NCBI GenBank assembly: GCA_017547265.1 | Contig: JAFYQC010000128.1 | Span: 1-10,047, forward strand | Length of the DNA stretch: 10,047 nucleotides | From: Kiritimatiellia bacterium | GTDB lineage: Bacteria > Verrucomicrobiota > Kiritimatiellia > RFP12 > UBA1067 | Direction: 5' to 3' | In this document: piece by piece, positions 1-6,271 of the stretch | Layout: every line of letters starts with the position of its first letter | How positions within the stretch are numbered: the stretch's first letter is position 1 | The notes under the pieces: model-generated | Database searches by the model: none | What the model saw: the letters and a program-made list of their open reading frames with translations, nothing else | What the model was told of the DNA's origin: nothing | Made by a program: the position numbers and the translations under genes

Positions 1-561
1 CTTCACCTCGACGAGCGTAGTGCCGTCGGTAGTGGAAAGCCGCCGCCACTCGGTCCGTGCGAGCTTGCCAATTCTGGCCTTAGGGTCTTTAGCGTCTTTT
101 AGCGTCGTCTTAGGGGTCTTCAGAGTCGAGATGCCCTTATCAGACCCTAATCTGACCCTAACTGACCTTACCCTGTAGCCGTCGGCATCTTCAAGAAGAT
201 AGGACTCGAAGGTTCCGCTCTCCTCTTCGAGCAATCCTTCTACACGGGCGCGATACGTCTTCTCTGTGAGACTCGCCCAGTCGGCGCGGAACTTCTCCGC
301 GACCTCCTCGGTCTTCGCGAACATCATGACACCGCTCGTCTCACGGTCAAGGCGGTGGACGAGCCATACGCGCTTCTTTGACTTCGCCTGCCCCTTGCGA
401 ACATAGTCGTTCAGGATATTCTCTGCCGTAAATTGGCTTTCACGCGCAAGGCGGCCGACGAGCTTCGTGTGCGTCGCGAGAAGCCCGGCGGGCTTTTCGA
501 TCACGATTACGTCGTCGTCCTCAAAGAGGATCGGAAACGGCAGACGGTGCTTCTTGTTCAT
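1..561 (-). CDS. RluA-family pseudouridine synthase, 3' end cut by window edge
   Basis: The first 187 residues of an enzyme that isomerises uridine to pseudouridine in rRNA or tRNA; the frame is still open at base 1, so the C-terminus is missing. Residues 11-29 match the family's N-terminal strand (LFEDDDVIVIEKPAGLL). Residues 69-77 are the signature HRLDRETSG, with Asp72 the expected catalytic aspartate. KTYRARVEG (101-109) and TEWRRL (170-175) are further family landmarks. There is no obvious S4 domain before the catalytic core. The ATG overlaps the stop of the upstream acyltransferase gene as ATGA, which fixes the start and suggests translational coupling. Residues about 134-163 are an unusual insert encoded by short DNA repeats; relatives, from memory, have only about a dozen residues between the GYRVRSV and TEWR landmarks. 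The target nucleotide cannot be told from this fragment. Confidence 0.93.
   Translation of the reverse strand, partial: MNKKHRLPFPILFEDDDVIVIEKPAGLLATHTKLVGRLARESQFTAENILNDYVRKGQAKSKKRVWLVHRLDRETSGVMMFAKTEEVAEKFRADWASLTEKTYRARVEGLLEEESGTFESYLLEDADGYRVRSVRVRLGSDKGISTLKTPKTTLKDAKDPKARIGKLARTEWRRLSTTDGTTLVEVK
79..175. repeat. Short-repeat array lying in frame inside the RluA-family gene
   Basis: On the + strand, 79-127 is a run of about 9-base units ending in GTC: CTTAGGGTC, TTTAGCGTC, TTTTAGCGTC, TTAGGGGTC and TTCAGAGTC, with an extra GTC at 107-109. Bases 135-175 contain units of the opposite orientation, including GACCCTAA at 143-150 and 154-161. TTAGGGTC at 80-87 is the exact reverse complement of these, so the transcript could fold. 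On the coding strand the first set reads as tripeptides ending in lysine (TLK, TPK, TLK, DAK, DPK). The reading frame survives throughout, and the family's downstream motif resumes after it. Confidence 0.8.
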
Positions 562-1466
562 TTCGCGTCCACCGGCTGGAGTATCCAGCGCTTGTTGTAC
601 CAGTACCAGTGCTCGGGATGCGCCTTGATGCGCTCGTCGAGCATCTTCATCGCCTCGCGCGTGAGACGCGCCGCCTCGGCCTTCTTGTCTGCCGCCGCGG
701 GATCGGGACGGAGAGTTCCCACGTGGTCGAAAACGTGCTTCCCGTTTTCGCGGCGCATGACCGCGACGACGATTGGAGAGCCGCACCTGACGGCGAACAT
801 CGCACCCGCGTGGCTCACGTTCGCCTTGCCGCCGAGGAAGTCGACTTCGACATCGGGCTGGGGAACACGCAAATCTGGGAGGATCGCAAACGCGCGACCA
901 GACGCAAGTTTCTCCTTTATCTCGACAAGTGTCTTCGCGCTGCCGCGCTCGAGGACTTCTATCGCGCCGTACTGGCGCTTCATCCACGCGTCGATCTTTG
1001 GGTTGCGCTGCTTCGCCGCAATTGCGAAAAGCGGAAGCCCGTAGGCGGCCATCGCCCACGCAGCCATATACCAGTTGCCGGAGTGCGGCACCATTATCAC
1101 GACGCCCTTCCCCTCGTCGACGTATGCCTGAAGACGGTCTTTGTACATCTGTCCGTCGACGACATGGCGGTCCATCCACTTGCGTGTGAGACGCGGCGCA
1201 CGTATCATCTCAACTGCGGTCTGCAGCACGTTAGCGAGCGAGCGAACAGCGATACGAAGCCGCTCAGCTTTATTCATCTCTGGAAACACGGACGCCATTC
1301 GCTCCATCGTCCGCGCGCGCTTGAAGCGAAGGACGCGGACGGCAAAGGCGGCCGCAAACGACGCAAGCCACATCGCCACCGGATACGGGATGGCGTTGAC
1401 AAGCCCGCACGCGAGCCGCAGCGCCCCGTATTCGACATTGACCGCAAATCCGCTTTTCTTCGCCAC
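558..1466 (-). CDS. LpxL/HtrB-like lysophospholipid (lipid A) acyltransferase
   Basis: A 302-residue protein of the family that transfers a secondary acyl chain to Kdo-lipid A or a related glycolipid at the inner membrane. Residues 17-45 form a hydrophobic, probably membrane-anchoring segment. PHSGNWYMAAW (127-137) is the block I motif, usually HX4D/E (often HxGNWE). Here His128 is followed four residues later by Tyr133, not an acid. FAILPDLRVPQPDVEVDFLGG (193-213) matches the block with the family's D and FLG/FFG residues, and HPEHWYWYNKRWI (283-295) is the typical C-terminal end. The start is GTG directly after the phosphatase TAA, with AGGGGA seven bases upstream. An internal promoter about 33 bases upstream is possible. 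The acceptor may differ from lipid A given the altered motif. Confidence 0.85.
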   Translation of the reverse strand: MAKKSGFAVNVEYGALRLACGLVNAIPYPVAMWLASFAAAFAVRVLRFKRARTMERMASVFPEMNKAERLRIAVRSLANVLQTAVEMIRAPRLTRKWMDRHVVDGQMYKDRLQAYVDEGKGVVIMVPHSGNWYMAAWAMAAYGLPLFAIAAKQRNPKIDAWMKRQYGAIEVLERGSAKTLVEIKEKLASGRAFAILPDLRVPQPDVEVDFLGGKANVSHAGAMFAVRCGSPIVVAVMRRENGKHVFDHVGTLRPDPAAADKKAEAARLTREAMKMLDERIKAHPEHWYWYNKRWILQPVDAK

Positions 1467-1952
1467 TTAGAAATCCCCTTGGTTGCCCCTGTGGTTAGTA
1501 TTATAGCAAAAAGGCAAACTGTCCAAGAGCGCCCGACAGCCGAGAAGCACGTCATCGTACGTCTCGTCGAAGTTGCCTGTATACCACGGGTCTGCGACAT
1601 CGCGATTCGACCCGGCGAAGGAAAGGAGCTTTTTCAGCTTGCCGCGGTCCTCTGGCCGTACGAGATACTCAAGGTCCGACATGTTGTAGCGATCCATGCC
1701 GATGATCAAGTCGTATTCGGACGCCTTCTCGGCAGTAAGGAGCCATGCCTCGCGCCGCGAATGCGGTATGCCCATCTCGTCAAGTTTGTTCCTCGTGCCG
1801 CGATGCGTGTTGCACCCGATCGCGTCTTCGTGCATCGCGGCAGACTCCACGACGACGTCGGACCTTCCCGCCTTGGCGAGCAGGTCCTTCATCACGAATT
1901 CCGCCATTGGGCTGCGGCAGATGTTACCATGGCAAACGAACAAGATCTTCAT
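1467..1952 (-). CDS. Low-molecular-weight protein tyrosine phosphatase family
   Basis: A 161-residue cytoplasmic phosphatase of the arsenate reductase-like fold. The P-loop CHGNICRS spans residues 7-14, with nucleophile Cys7 and Arg13. DPWY (121-124) supplies the general acid Asp121. The length fits the family (about 150-160). Some relatives dephosphorylate bacterial tyrosine kinases that control polysaccharide export; none of that machinery is visible here, so the substrate is unknown. The last 15 or so residues (PFCYNTNHRGNQGDF) lie beyond the conserved domain, and their DNA contains a likely promoter for the next gene. MKILFVCHGN begins at the family's usual place. The -10 hexamer lies just 8 bases before this ATG, so the mRNA is probably almost leaderless. 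Confidence 0.93.
   Translation of the reverse strand: MKILFVCHGNICRSPMAEFVMKDLLAKAGRSDVVVESAAMHEDAIGCNTHRGTRNKLDEMGIPHSRREAWLLTAEKASEYDLIIGMDRYNMSDLEYLVRPEDRGKLKKLLSFAGSNRDVADPWYTGNFDETYDDVLLGCRALLDSLPFCYNTNHRGNQGDF
1500..1508 (-). promoter_or_regulatory. Extended -10 promoter inside the phosphatase gene, for the acyltransferase
   Basis: Minus strand reads TGCTATAAT, a perfect extended -10. The GTG start of the acyltransferase lies 33 bases after the hexamer, leaving a leader of roughly 26 bases with a good ribosome binding site. The site lies in the last codons of the phosphatase gene, after its conserved domain. No clear -35 is seen. Confidence 0.5.
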
Positions 1953-1960
1953 CGCCGCAG

Positions 1961-1969
1961 ATTATACCA
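1961..1969 (-). promoter_or_regulatory. Extended -10 promoter for the LMW phosphatase gene
   Basis: Minus strand reads TGGTATAAT, with 8 bases between the hexamer and the ATG at 1952. With a usual start site 6-7 bases after the hexamer, the leader would be only 1-2 bases, and no ribosome binding site fits in it. No TTGACA-like -35 is seen. Confidence 0.65.
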
Positions 1970-1987
1970 AATCGCGGCCGACTTTGC

Positions 1988-2008
1988 GTCGCCCTCGGTC
2001 AGGGCAAC
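1988..2008 (-). other. Small hairpin in the exporter-phosphatase gap
   Basis: In the minus-strand RNA GUUGCCCU pairs with AGGGCGAC around a five-base loop (8 pairs, one G-U). No U-run follows, so it is not a standard intrinsic terminator. It lies between the exporter stop and the phosphatase promoter and may be chance. Confidence 0.25.
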
Positions 2009-2023
2009 CTTAGACAAAACCTA

Positions 2024-2659
2024 TCACCTAAAAGAGATATTTGCCGCCAAGACCACGACGACTGCGGCGAGCATCAAAGCCGAGACGAGTTTCAAGGTGG
2101 CCGTTGCCTTCACTGAGCCGACGAGCTTCGCGCGGAAGAAGTCTGCGGCCACAATCGCGGGAAGGTAGATAAAAGGCACAAGAGCACAGAAAAGCGTACC
2201 GAGAAGGAGCGTCTGCACGGCCGGCGCAAGAGTCGAATCGGGGCGCGTGAAACTCGGCAGGAACGCGAGGAAAAAGAGAATCGTCAGCGGGTTCGACATC
2301 GACATCGCAATCCCGCGGAGGAAAAGCCGGAAGCCCTGTCCCGTCGCGGGGCGGAGCGCGTCAGGCGACTTGGCGCGGAAGCTGCGAATCGCGTCCGCAA
2401 ACGCGCCATAGGCGAGATACGCAATATATGCGGCTCCGGCGATCTGGATCGCGGACATCGTCGCAGGGTGGGCGGTGAAAAACGAAGCGACGCCCGCAGT
2501 CAATAGGAGTATCCAAAGCCAACATCCAGCCACGAGCCCCAGCATCAGCGTTGCGGCGCGGGCCTTGCCATCCGACAGCGCCGTCGCGATGGTGCAGGTC
2601 AAATCCGGCCCGGGCTTTACGATGAGCGCCAACGATCCGATGATATAAGTTGTCAGCAT
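2024..2659 (-). CDS. LysE/RhtB-family amino-acid or metabolite exporter
   Basis: A 211-residue inner-membrane protein with about six hydrophobic segments (near residues 2-20, 37-62, 66-92, 112-138, 148-174 and 186-207). KPGPDL (15-20) is the family's N-terminal PGPD signature and NPLTILFFLAFLP (123-135) its second conserved block. Family members export amino acids or their analogues (lysine, homoserine, threonine); the substrate here cannot be read from sequence. An upstream in-frame start exists, but it would add about 42 hydrophilic residues encoded wholly within bioB and push PGPD away from its usual position near residue 15-20. I therefore use the ATG at 2659. That ATG overlaps the bioB stop by seven bases (ATGCTGA), so the two are probably translationally coupled. 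A family assignment is secure; a role linked to biotin is only suggested by position. Confidence 0.9.
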   Translation of the reverse strand: MLTTYIIGSLALIVKPGPDLTCTIATALSDGKARAATLMLGLVAGCWLWILLLTAGVASFFTAHPATMSAIQIAGAAYIAYLAYGAFADAIRSFRAKSPDALRPATGQGFRLFLRGIAMSMSNPLTILFFLAFLPSFTRPDSTLAPAVQTLLLGTLFCALVPFIYLPAIVAADFFRAKLVGSVKATATLKLVSALMLAAVVVVLAANISFR

Positions 2660-3603
2660 ACTGCTTTCTTTGCGCCAACGGAATAACCGGCCTGGACGGC
2701 AAGATGCCTGTCGTCGTCGAAGTCTGCACCAGGCGTTGTAAGCAGGGGCCCCGCGATTCCAGCAGACATTCCAACATAGATGCACTTTGCCGCCGTCTCG
2801 TCAGTCATGTCGCGGCGTCCGCCTGCAAAGCGAAGCGGCGTAGAGGGATTCACGAGCCGCAGAAGCGCTACCGAATCGACGACTCGCTCTGAGTCGAGGA
2901 TGCCGCGGTCCGCGAGCGGAGTTCCCTCAATTGGATGGAGCACGTTGACAGGAATGGAATCGGGCGCGATTTCCTTGAGCGCAAAGGCAAACTCGACGAG
3001 CTGCTCGTCAGTCTCGCCCATTCCGATTATGCCGCCGCAGCAGATCTGAAAGCCAAGCTTCTTCGCGGCGCGCAGGGTGGCAAGTTTGTCGGCCGCCGTG
3101 TGCGTCGTGCAGAGCGACGGAAAGAGAGACGGCGCGGTTTCGAGGTTGCAGTGGACGCGCTGTAGTCCCGCCGCCTTAAGCTTTGCGAGGTCTTCTTCGG
3201 AAAGGAGTCCGAGCGAGGCGCAAAGCCCGATTTTCGGCGCCGCTTCGCGCATCGCCTTCAATGCTGCACAGACATTCTCGACATCCTCGCGGGAAAGCGT
3301 GCGACCAGAGGTGACGATGCCGATCCTGTCAGCGCCATTAGCCACCGCTTCCTTCGCCGCCTTGACGCACGCCTCGGTTCCGACCCAGCCGTATGTCTCG
3401 CAGCCGGTCTTCCAATGCGCCGACTGCGCGCACCACTTGCAGTTCTCGGAACATCGCCCCGAGCGCGCGTTGATGATCGAGCAGAAGTCAAAGCGCTTCT
3501 CGACGCAATTGAGAGTCGTCTCGTGCGCGCGCTCGCGAAGCTCTTCCCTGCGCTCCGGCTTCAGGAGCGCCAGCGCTTCGCCTCTCTCTATTCCGTCAGG
3601 CAT
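2653..3603 (-). CDS. bioB: Biotin synthase, variant lacking the usual first [2Fe-2S] cysteine
   Basis: A 316-residue radical SAM enzyme that inserts sulfur into dethiobiotin. CSENCKWC (51-58) holds the three cysteines of the [4Fe-4S] cluster. NLET (153-156), GGIIGMGET (190-198), IPVNVL (217-222) and RFAGGR (258-263) are BioB landmarks, with Arg263 at the position of E. coli Arg260. In classical enzymes the auxiliary cluster is held by three cysteines and that arginine. The first (E. coli Cys97, FCMG/YCIV) is Gly95 here (GIVTSGR). Cys128 and Cys188 are kept, and extra cysteines appear at 152, 165 and 189. This pattern recalls a second BioB type reported to use an auxiliary [4Fe-5S] cluster. 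No other bio genes are in the window. The ATG lies 7 bases after a perfect -10, predicting a near-leaderless message. Confidence 0.92.
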   Translation of the reverse strand: MPDGIERGEALALLKPERREELRERAHETTLNCVEKRFDFCSIINARSGRCSENCKWCAQSAHWKTGCETYGWVGTEACVKAAKEAVANGADRIGIVTSGRTLSREDVENVCAALKAMREAAPKIGLCASLGLLSEEDLAKLKAAGLQRVHCNLETAPSLFPSLCTTHTAADKLATLRAAKKLGFQICCGGIIGMGETDEQLVEFAFALKEIAPDSIPVNVLHPIEGTPLADRGILDSERVVDSVALLRLVNPSTPLRFAGGRRDMTDETAAKCIYVGMSAGIAGPLLTTPGADFDDDRHLAVQAGYSVGAKKAVC

Positions 3604-3610
3604 GGCGGAT

Positions 3611-3619
3611 ATTATACCA
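3611..3619 (-). promoter_or_regulatory. Extended -10 promoter for bioB
   Basis: Minus strand reads TGGTATAAT, 7 bases before the bioB ATG. The site begins right at the stop codon of the upstream hydrolase gene. The predicted leader is about one base. The stretch from ATGGTATAAT to TCCGC is nearly identical to that before the LysR gene. No biotin-repressor type palindrome was seen around it. Confidence 0.65.
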
Positions 3620-4345
3620 TTAAAGGCCGAGCAGCTTTGCCGCGTTGTCGTGATAGATGCGGCGAAGCGCGTCTTCCGGAAGGTGCGTTGCGCGGATCTT
3701 CTCGATCTCGACGCTCGGCTCGTGGAACGGAGAGTCGATGCCGAATAGGACGCGGTCCGAACCCACGGTTTCGTATGCCTCGCGTATCTTCACGCTCATC
3801 GGTGAGCCCGAAGTATCGAGATAGACGTTCGGATAGCGCCGCGCTGTCTTGAGCGCCGCGTCGACATAGACGCCGTGGGCATGGCCCATGTGAAGCATCA
3901 CGACCTTGACGTTCGGATGGCGCTCGACGAGCCAGCCGATCTGCCACGGCAGCGAGAACGGCGGATGACCGCTATGGATGAACACGGGGATCTTGAGCTC
4001 CTCCGCGAGATCCAGCACAGGGTCGACGAACGTATCGTCCGCGCAGTAGGCGTCGAAAAGCGGGTGCAGTTTGATCGCACGGAATCCCTCGCGCTCGACA
4101 AGGCGGCGTATCTCGGCAAGCTCCGCCGCGCCGCCCGGCTTCACCCAGGCGACTGGCACAATGAGGTCCGGTTCCTTCTGGAAGGCGTCGATGACCGACT
4201 TGTTGTCGTGGAATCCAGCGCCGGTGAGAAGCGTCTTCTCGATGTCGAACTCCGCCATCTGCTCCTTGAGACGGGCAAGGTCAAAGTCAAACCTCGCCCA
4301 CGACCCGAAGTTTCCGATATGCGTATGTGCGTCAATTATCTTCAT
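3620..4345 (-). CDS. Amidohydrolase-2 family metal-dependent hydrolase
   Basis: A 241-residue TIM-barrel hydrolase. Metal-binding signatures are present: DAHTH at 5-9 (His7, His9), KLHP (92-95), IHSGH (123-127) with His124, a His-rich LHMGHAHG (151-158), and GIDSP (202-206) with the expected catalytic Asp204. Members hydrolyse or decarboxylate cyclic and aromatic substrates; the substrate cannot be inferred here. An upstream in-frame start would add 22 residues and would place the -10 promoter inside the coding region, so I chose the ATG at 4345, which puts the family's DxHxH at the very N-terminus and has AAAGGG six bases upstream. It precedes bioB closely, but bioB has its own promoter at the end of this gene. 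Confidence 0.85.
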   Translation of the reverse strand: MKIIDAHTHIGNFGSWARFDFDLARLKEQMAEFDIEKTLLTGAGFHDNKSVIDAFQKEPDLIVPVAWVKPGGAAELAEIRRLVEREGFRAIKLHPLFDAYCADDTFVDPVLDLAEELKIPVFIHSGHPPFSLPWQIGWLVERHPNVKVVMLHMGHAHGVYVDAALKTARRYPNVYLDTSGSPMSVKIREAYETVGSDRVLFGIDSPFHEPSVEIEKIRATHLPEDALRRIYHDNAAKLLGL

Positions 4346-4364
4346 GGTTACCCTTTCATCGAAT

Positions 4365-4373
4365 ATTATACCA
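4365..4373 (-). promoter_or_regulatory. Extended -10 promoter for the amidohydrolase gene
   Basis: Minus strand reads TGGTATAAT, 19 bases before the ATG at 4345. Unlike the three leaderless-type promoters this one leaves room for a leader of about 12 bases, which carries an AAAGGG ribosome binding site. No good -35 is visible; the nearest resemblance is TTGGCG at a 19-base spacing, lying within a direct repeat. Confidence 0.6.
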
Positions 4374-4389
4374 CGGCACCACGCACCGA

Positions 4390-4422
4390 CGCCAATAGGA
4401 AGTCTCGCCATTCGTCAATAGG
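4390..4422 (-). promoter_or_regulatory. Two direct repeats CCTATTGRCG upstream of the amidohydrolase promoter
   Basis: Minus strand carries CCTATTGGCG (4399-4390) and CCTATTGACG (4422-4413), 23 bases apart. The first overlaps the -35 region and the second lies about two helical turns further upstream. That layout suits an activator or repressor site, but two 10-base copies could also be chance. The rest of the 107-base gap to larE holds nothing else I can name. Confidence 0.35.
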
Positions 4423-4452
4423 CTGTGGTGATGGCTTGCGGACAATTTGCCG

Positions 4453-5265
4453 TCAATGCAAAACCTCGTTCATGCTGCCGGTGCGGTAGCCGAGAAGGTC
4501 GAGCGCGACATACGCGAAGCCGAATCCCTTTAATGCGGCGTGGATCTTCTCGCGTTGCTCAACGGCTTTCAAGATATCAGCCGAACATAGTTCAATCCGC
4601 GCGAGGTCGCCGTGCGAGCGGACGCGTACCTGACCGAACCCGAGATCGAGGAGAAACTGCTCCGCTTGTTCCACATGCGCAAGCCGCTCCACGGTAATCT
4701 CTTCGCCGTATGGGAAGCGCGAGGCGAGACAGGCGAAACTCGGCTTGTCCCATGTCGGAAGCCCCATGAGCCGCGAGAGGGCGCGTATTTCGTTCTTGGT
4801 TAGCCCTGCCTCCCGCAGCGGACTTCTGATGCCAAGCTCCCGTACCGCCTGCAAGCCCGGACGATAGTCGCCGAGGTCGTCCATATTCGACCCTTCGGCA
4901 ACGGCGGACAATCCCTCGGACTTGGCGATTTCCAGAATCTTTGTGAAGAGCTCCTTCTTGCACAGATAGCAGCGGTTCGTCGGATTCTGGCGGAACCCGG
5001 GAATCGCAAGTTCTTCTGAATCCACCACTACCTGACGGATGCCCTCGCTTGTGCAGAACATTGCCGCCTCGTCCTGTTCGCGTTTCGGGAAGGAATGAGA
5101 TCTCGCCGTGACGGCGATGGCCTTTTCGCCAAGTTCCTCGTGTGCAACCTTCAGGAGAAACGTGGAATCTACGCCGCTCGAGAACGCAACGGCAACACCA
5201 CCAGTCTCCCGCAACAATGCGCGCAGCCGCGCCAGCTTCACCTCTCTGTCATTTTCGTTCGCCAT
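4453..5265 (-). CDS. larE: LarE-type ATP-dependent sacrificial sulfur transferase
   Basis: A 270-residue PP-loop ATPase. SSGVDST (29-35) is the ATP-binding loop. NRCYLCKKELF (97-107) carries a CxxC pair, and DKPSFACLASRFPYG (173-187) is the conserved block with Cys179. In Lactobacillus plantarum, LarE adenylates a nicotinic acid mononucleotide derivative and donates the sulfur of its own cysteine to make the nickel-pincer cofactor of lactate racemase. Cys179 is probably the equivalent cysteine, by memory of that motif. No larB, larC or larA is in the window, so it may act with distant partners or in another sulfur transfer; many family members are annotated only as TIGR00268. The start is the ATG at 5265, with GGGG six bases upstream. 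It follows the LysR gene after a 70-base gap containing a GTGTCGACAC palindrome. Confidence 0.85.
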   Translation of the reverse strand: MANENDREVKLARLRALLRETGGVAVAFSSGVDSTFLLKVAHEELGEKAIAVTARSHSFPKREQDEAAMFCTSEGIRQVVVDSEELAIPGFRQNPTNRCYLCKKELFTKILEIAKSEGLSAVAEGSNMDDLGDYRPGLQAVRELGIRSPLREAGLTKNEIRALSRLMGLPTWDKPSFACLASRFPYGEEITVERLAHVEQAEQFLLDLGFGQVRVRSHGDLARIELCSADILKAVEQREKIHAALKGFGFAYVALDLLGYRTGSMNEVLH

Positions 5266-5305
5266 TTATTTCCCCGTTGATCAGATGTGAATATTACGGC
5301 GCCAC

Positions 5306-5315
5306 GTGTCGACAC
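5306..5315. promoter_or_regulatory. Perfect palindrome GTGTCGACAC in the LysR-larE gap
   Basis: A ten-base perfect palindrome lies between the LysR stop and larE. A TAATAT box (5291-5296, minus strand) about 25 bases before the larE ATG may be a -10. The palindrome would then lie just upstream of it, in operator position. Both calls are weak. Confidence 0.25.
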
Positions 5316-5335
5316 TAATGGAAGGTCTCCCTGGG

Positions 5336-6265
5336 TTACAGCCCTGCGGCGTCGTAGCTGCGTTCAACGCAGCGTTCGCGAATGGCGGCGACGAAGATCT
5401 TGCCGGCCGCGGAGAGAGGCACGTCGCTCTGGGTCACGAGCCCGACCCGTATCAGCTCGTCCATCTTGAGCGGAACGGCGACGATGTCTGGGCCGTTCAG
5501 CTCCTTTGAAAGCGCGCCAGAGGCGACGGTGAAGCCGTTTAGCCCGAGGATGAGGTTGGTCATGGTGGCGCGGTCGCGCACGCGGATGTTCTTCTTGCGG
5601 TCGATGGACGGCATGACCTCTTCCGCGAAATAGAGCGCGTTCTCGGTTCCCTGCTCGAACGAGATGAAAGGGTAGTCGTCGAGTTCCTCGGGTGCGACGC
5701 CGCCTTTGCGCTTGGTGAGGGGATGGCGCTTGCCGAGGAAGACGTGCGGATGCGACACGAAGAGCTCTTCGAACTTGAGGCCCTCGTTTTTGAGGAGCTT
5801 CGAGATCACCCGCTCGTTGCGGGAAGAGAGGTACATGACGCCGATTTCGCTGCGGTGGCGTGCAACGTCGTCTATGATCTCGCTCGTGACAGTCTCGCGC
5901 AGGGTAAAGTCGTAGGCCACGGCCTCGCATTCCTTCACGACCTCCATGAAGGCCTCGACCGCGAAGGCGTAGTGCTGGCAGGAGACGGCGAACTGCGGCT
6001 TTCTCACCGCCTTGCCAGTGTACTTCTCCTGAATCCTCGCGGCGTCGTCGAGAATCTGCCGCGCCGAGGCGAGAAACTCCTCGCCCTCTCGCGTGACGGC
6101 GATGCCGCGCGTCGACCTGGTGAAAATGGCTGTGCGAAGCTCCTCCTCAAGCGCGCGAATCGACTCGGTGAGCGTCGGCTGGGTGACGAAGACCCGGCGT
6201 GCGGCCTCGCTGATGCTACCGCACGTCGCGACTGCGTCTGCATACTTGAGCTGCTGGAGTGTCAT
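5336..6265 (-). CDS. LysR-type transcriptional regulator
   Basis: A 309-residue regulator. Residues 1-65 are the winged helix-turn-helix (LKYADAVATCGSISEAARR, then VTQPTLTESIRALEEEL). Residues about 90-300 form the periplasmic-binding-protein-like effector domain, including VFLGKRHPL (175-183), as is usual for LysR proteins. The start MTLQQLKY is at the family's normal position. Its -10 hexamer lies only 6 bases before the ATG, so the first transcribed base may be the A of ATG. The gene follows pdxT by 24 bases and precedes larE by 70, all on one strand. LysR genes are often divergent from their target; here there is no divergent gene, so the target is unclear. larE, the pdx genes or the thiol genes are all possible. 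The effector is unknown. Confidence 0.93.
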   Translation of the reverse strand: MTLQQLKYADAVATCGSISEAARRVFVTQPTLTESIRALEEELRTAIFTRSTRGIAVTREGEEFLASARQILDDAARIQEKYTGKAVRKPQFAVSCQHYAFAVEAFMEVVKECEAVAYDFTLRETVTSEIIDDVARHRSEIGVMYLSSRNERVISKLLKNEGLKFEELFVSHPHVFLGKRHPLTKRKGGVAPEELDDYPFISFEQGTENALYFAEEVMPSIDRKKNIRVRDRATMTNLILGLNGFTVASGALSKELNGPDIVAVPLKMDELIRVGLVTQSDVPLSAAGKIFVAAIRERCVERSYDAAGL

Positions 6266-6271
6266 GCGGAC

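Noticed and set aside
609..2168. A 519-codon open frame on the + strand
   Set aside because: It lies antisense to the acyltransferase and phosphatase genes, shows no family motif, and is explained by GC-rich codon use in the real genes.
2660..2785. N-terminal extension of the LysE-type exporter
   Set aside because: It would lie within bioB, is hydrophilic, and moves the PGPD motif away from its usual position.
4430..4460. Intrinsic terminator after larE
   Set aside because: A possible TTGACGG/CCGCAA stem overlaps the stop codon, has a bulge and no following U-run, so it is too weak to call.
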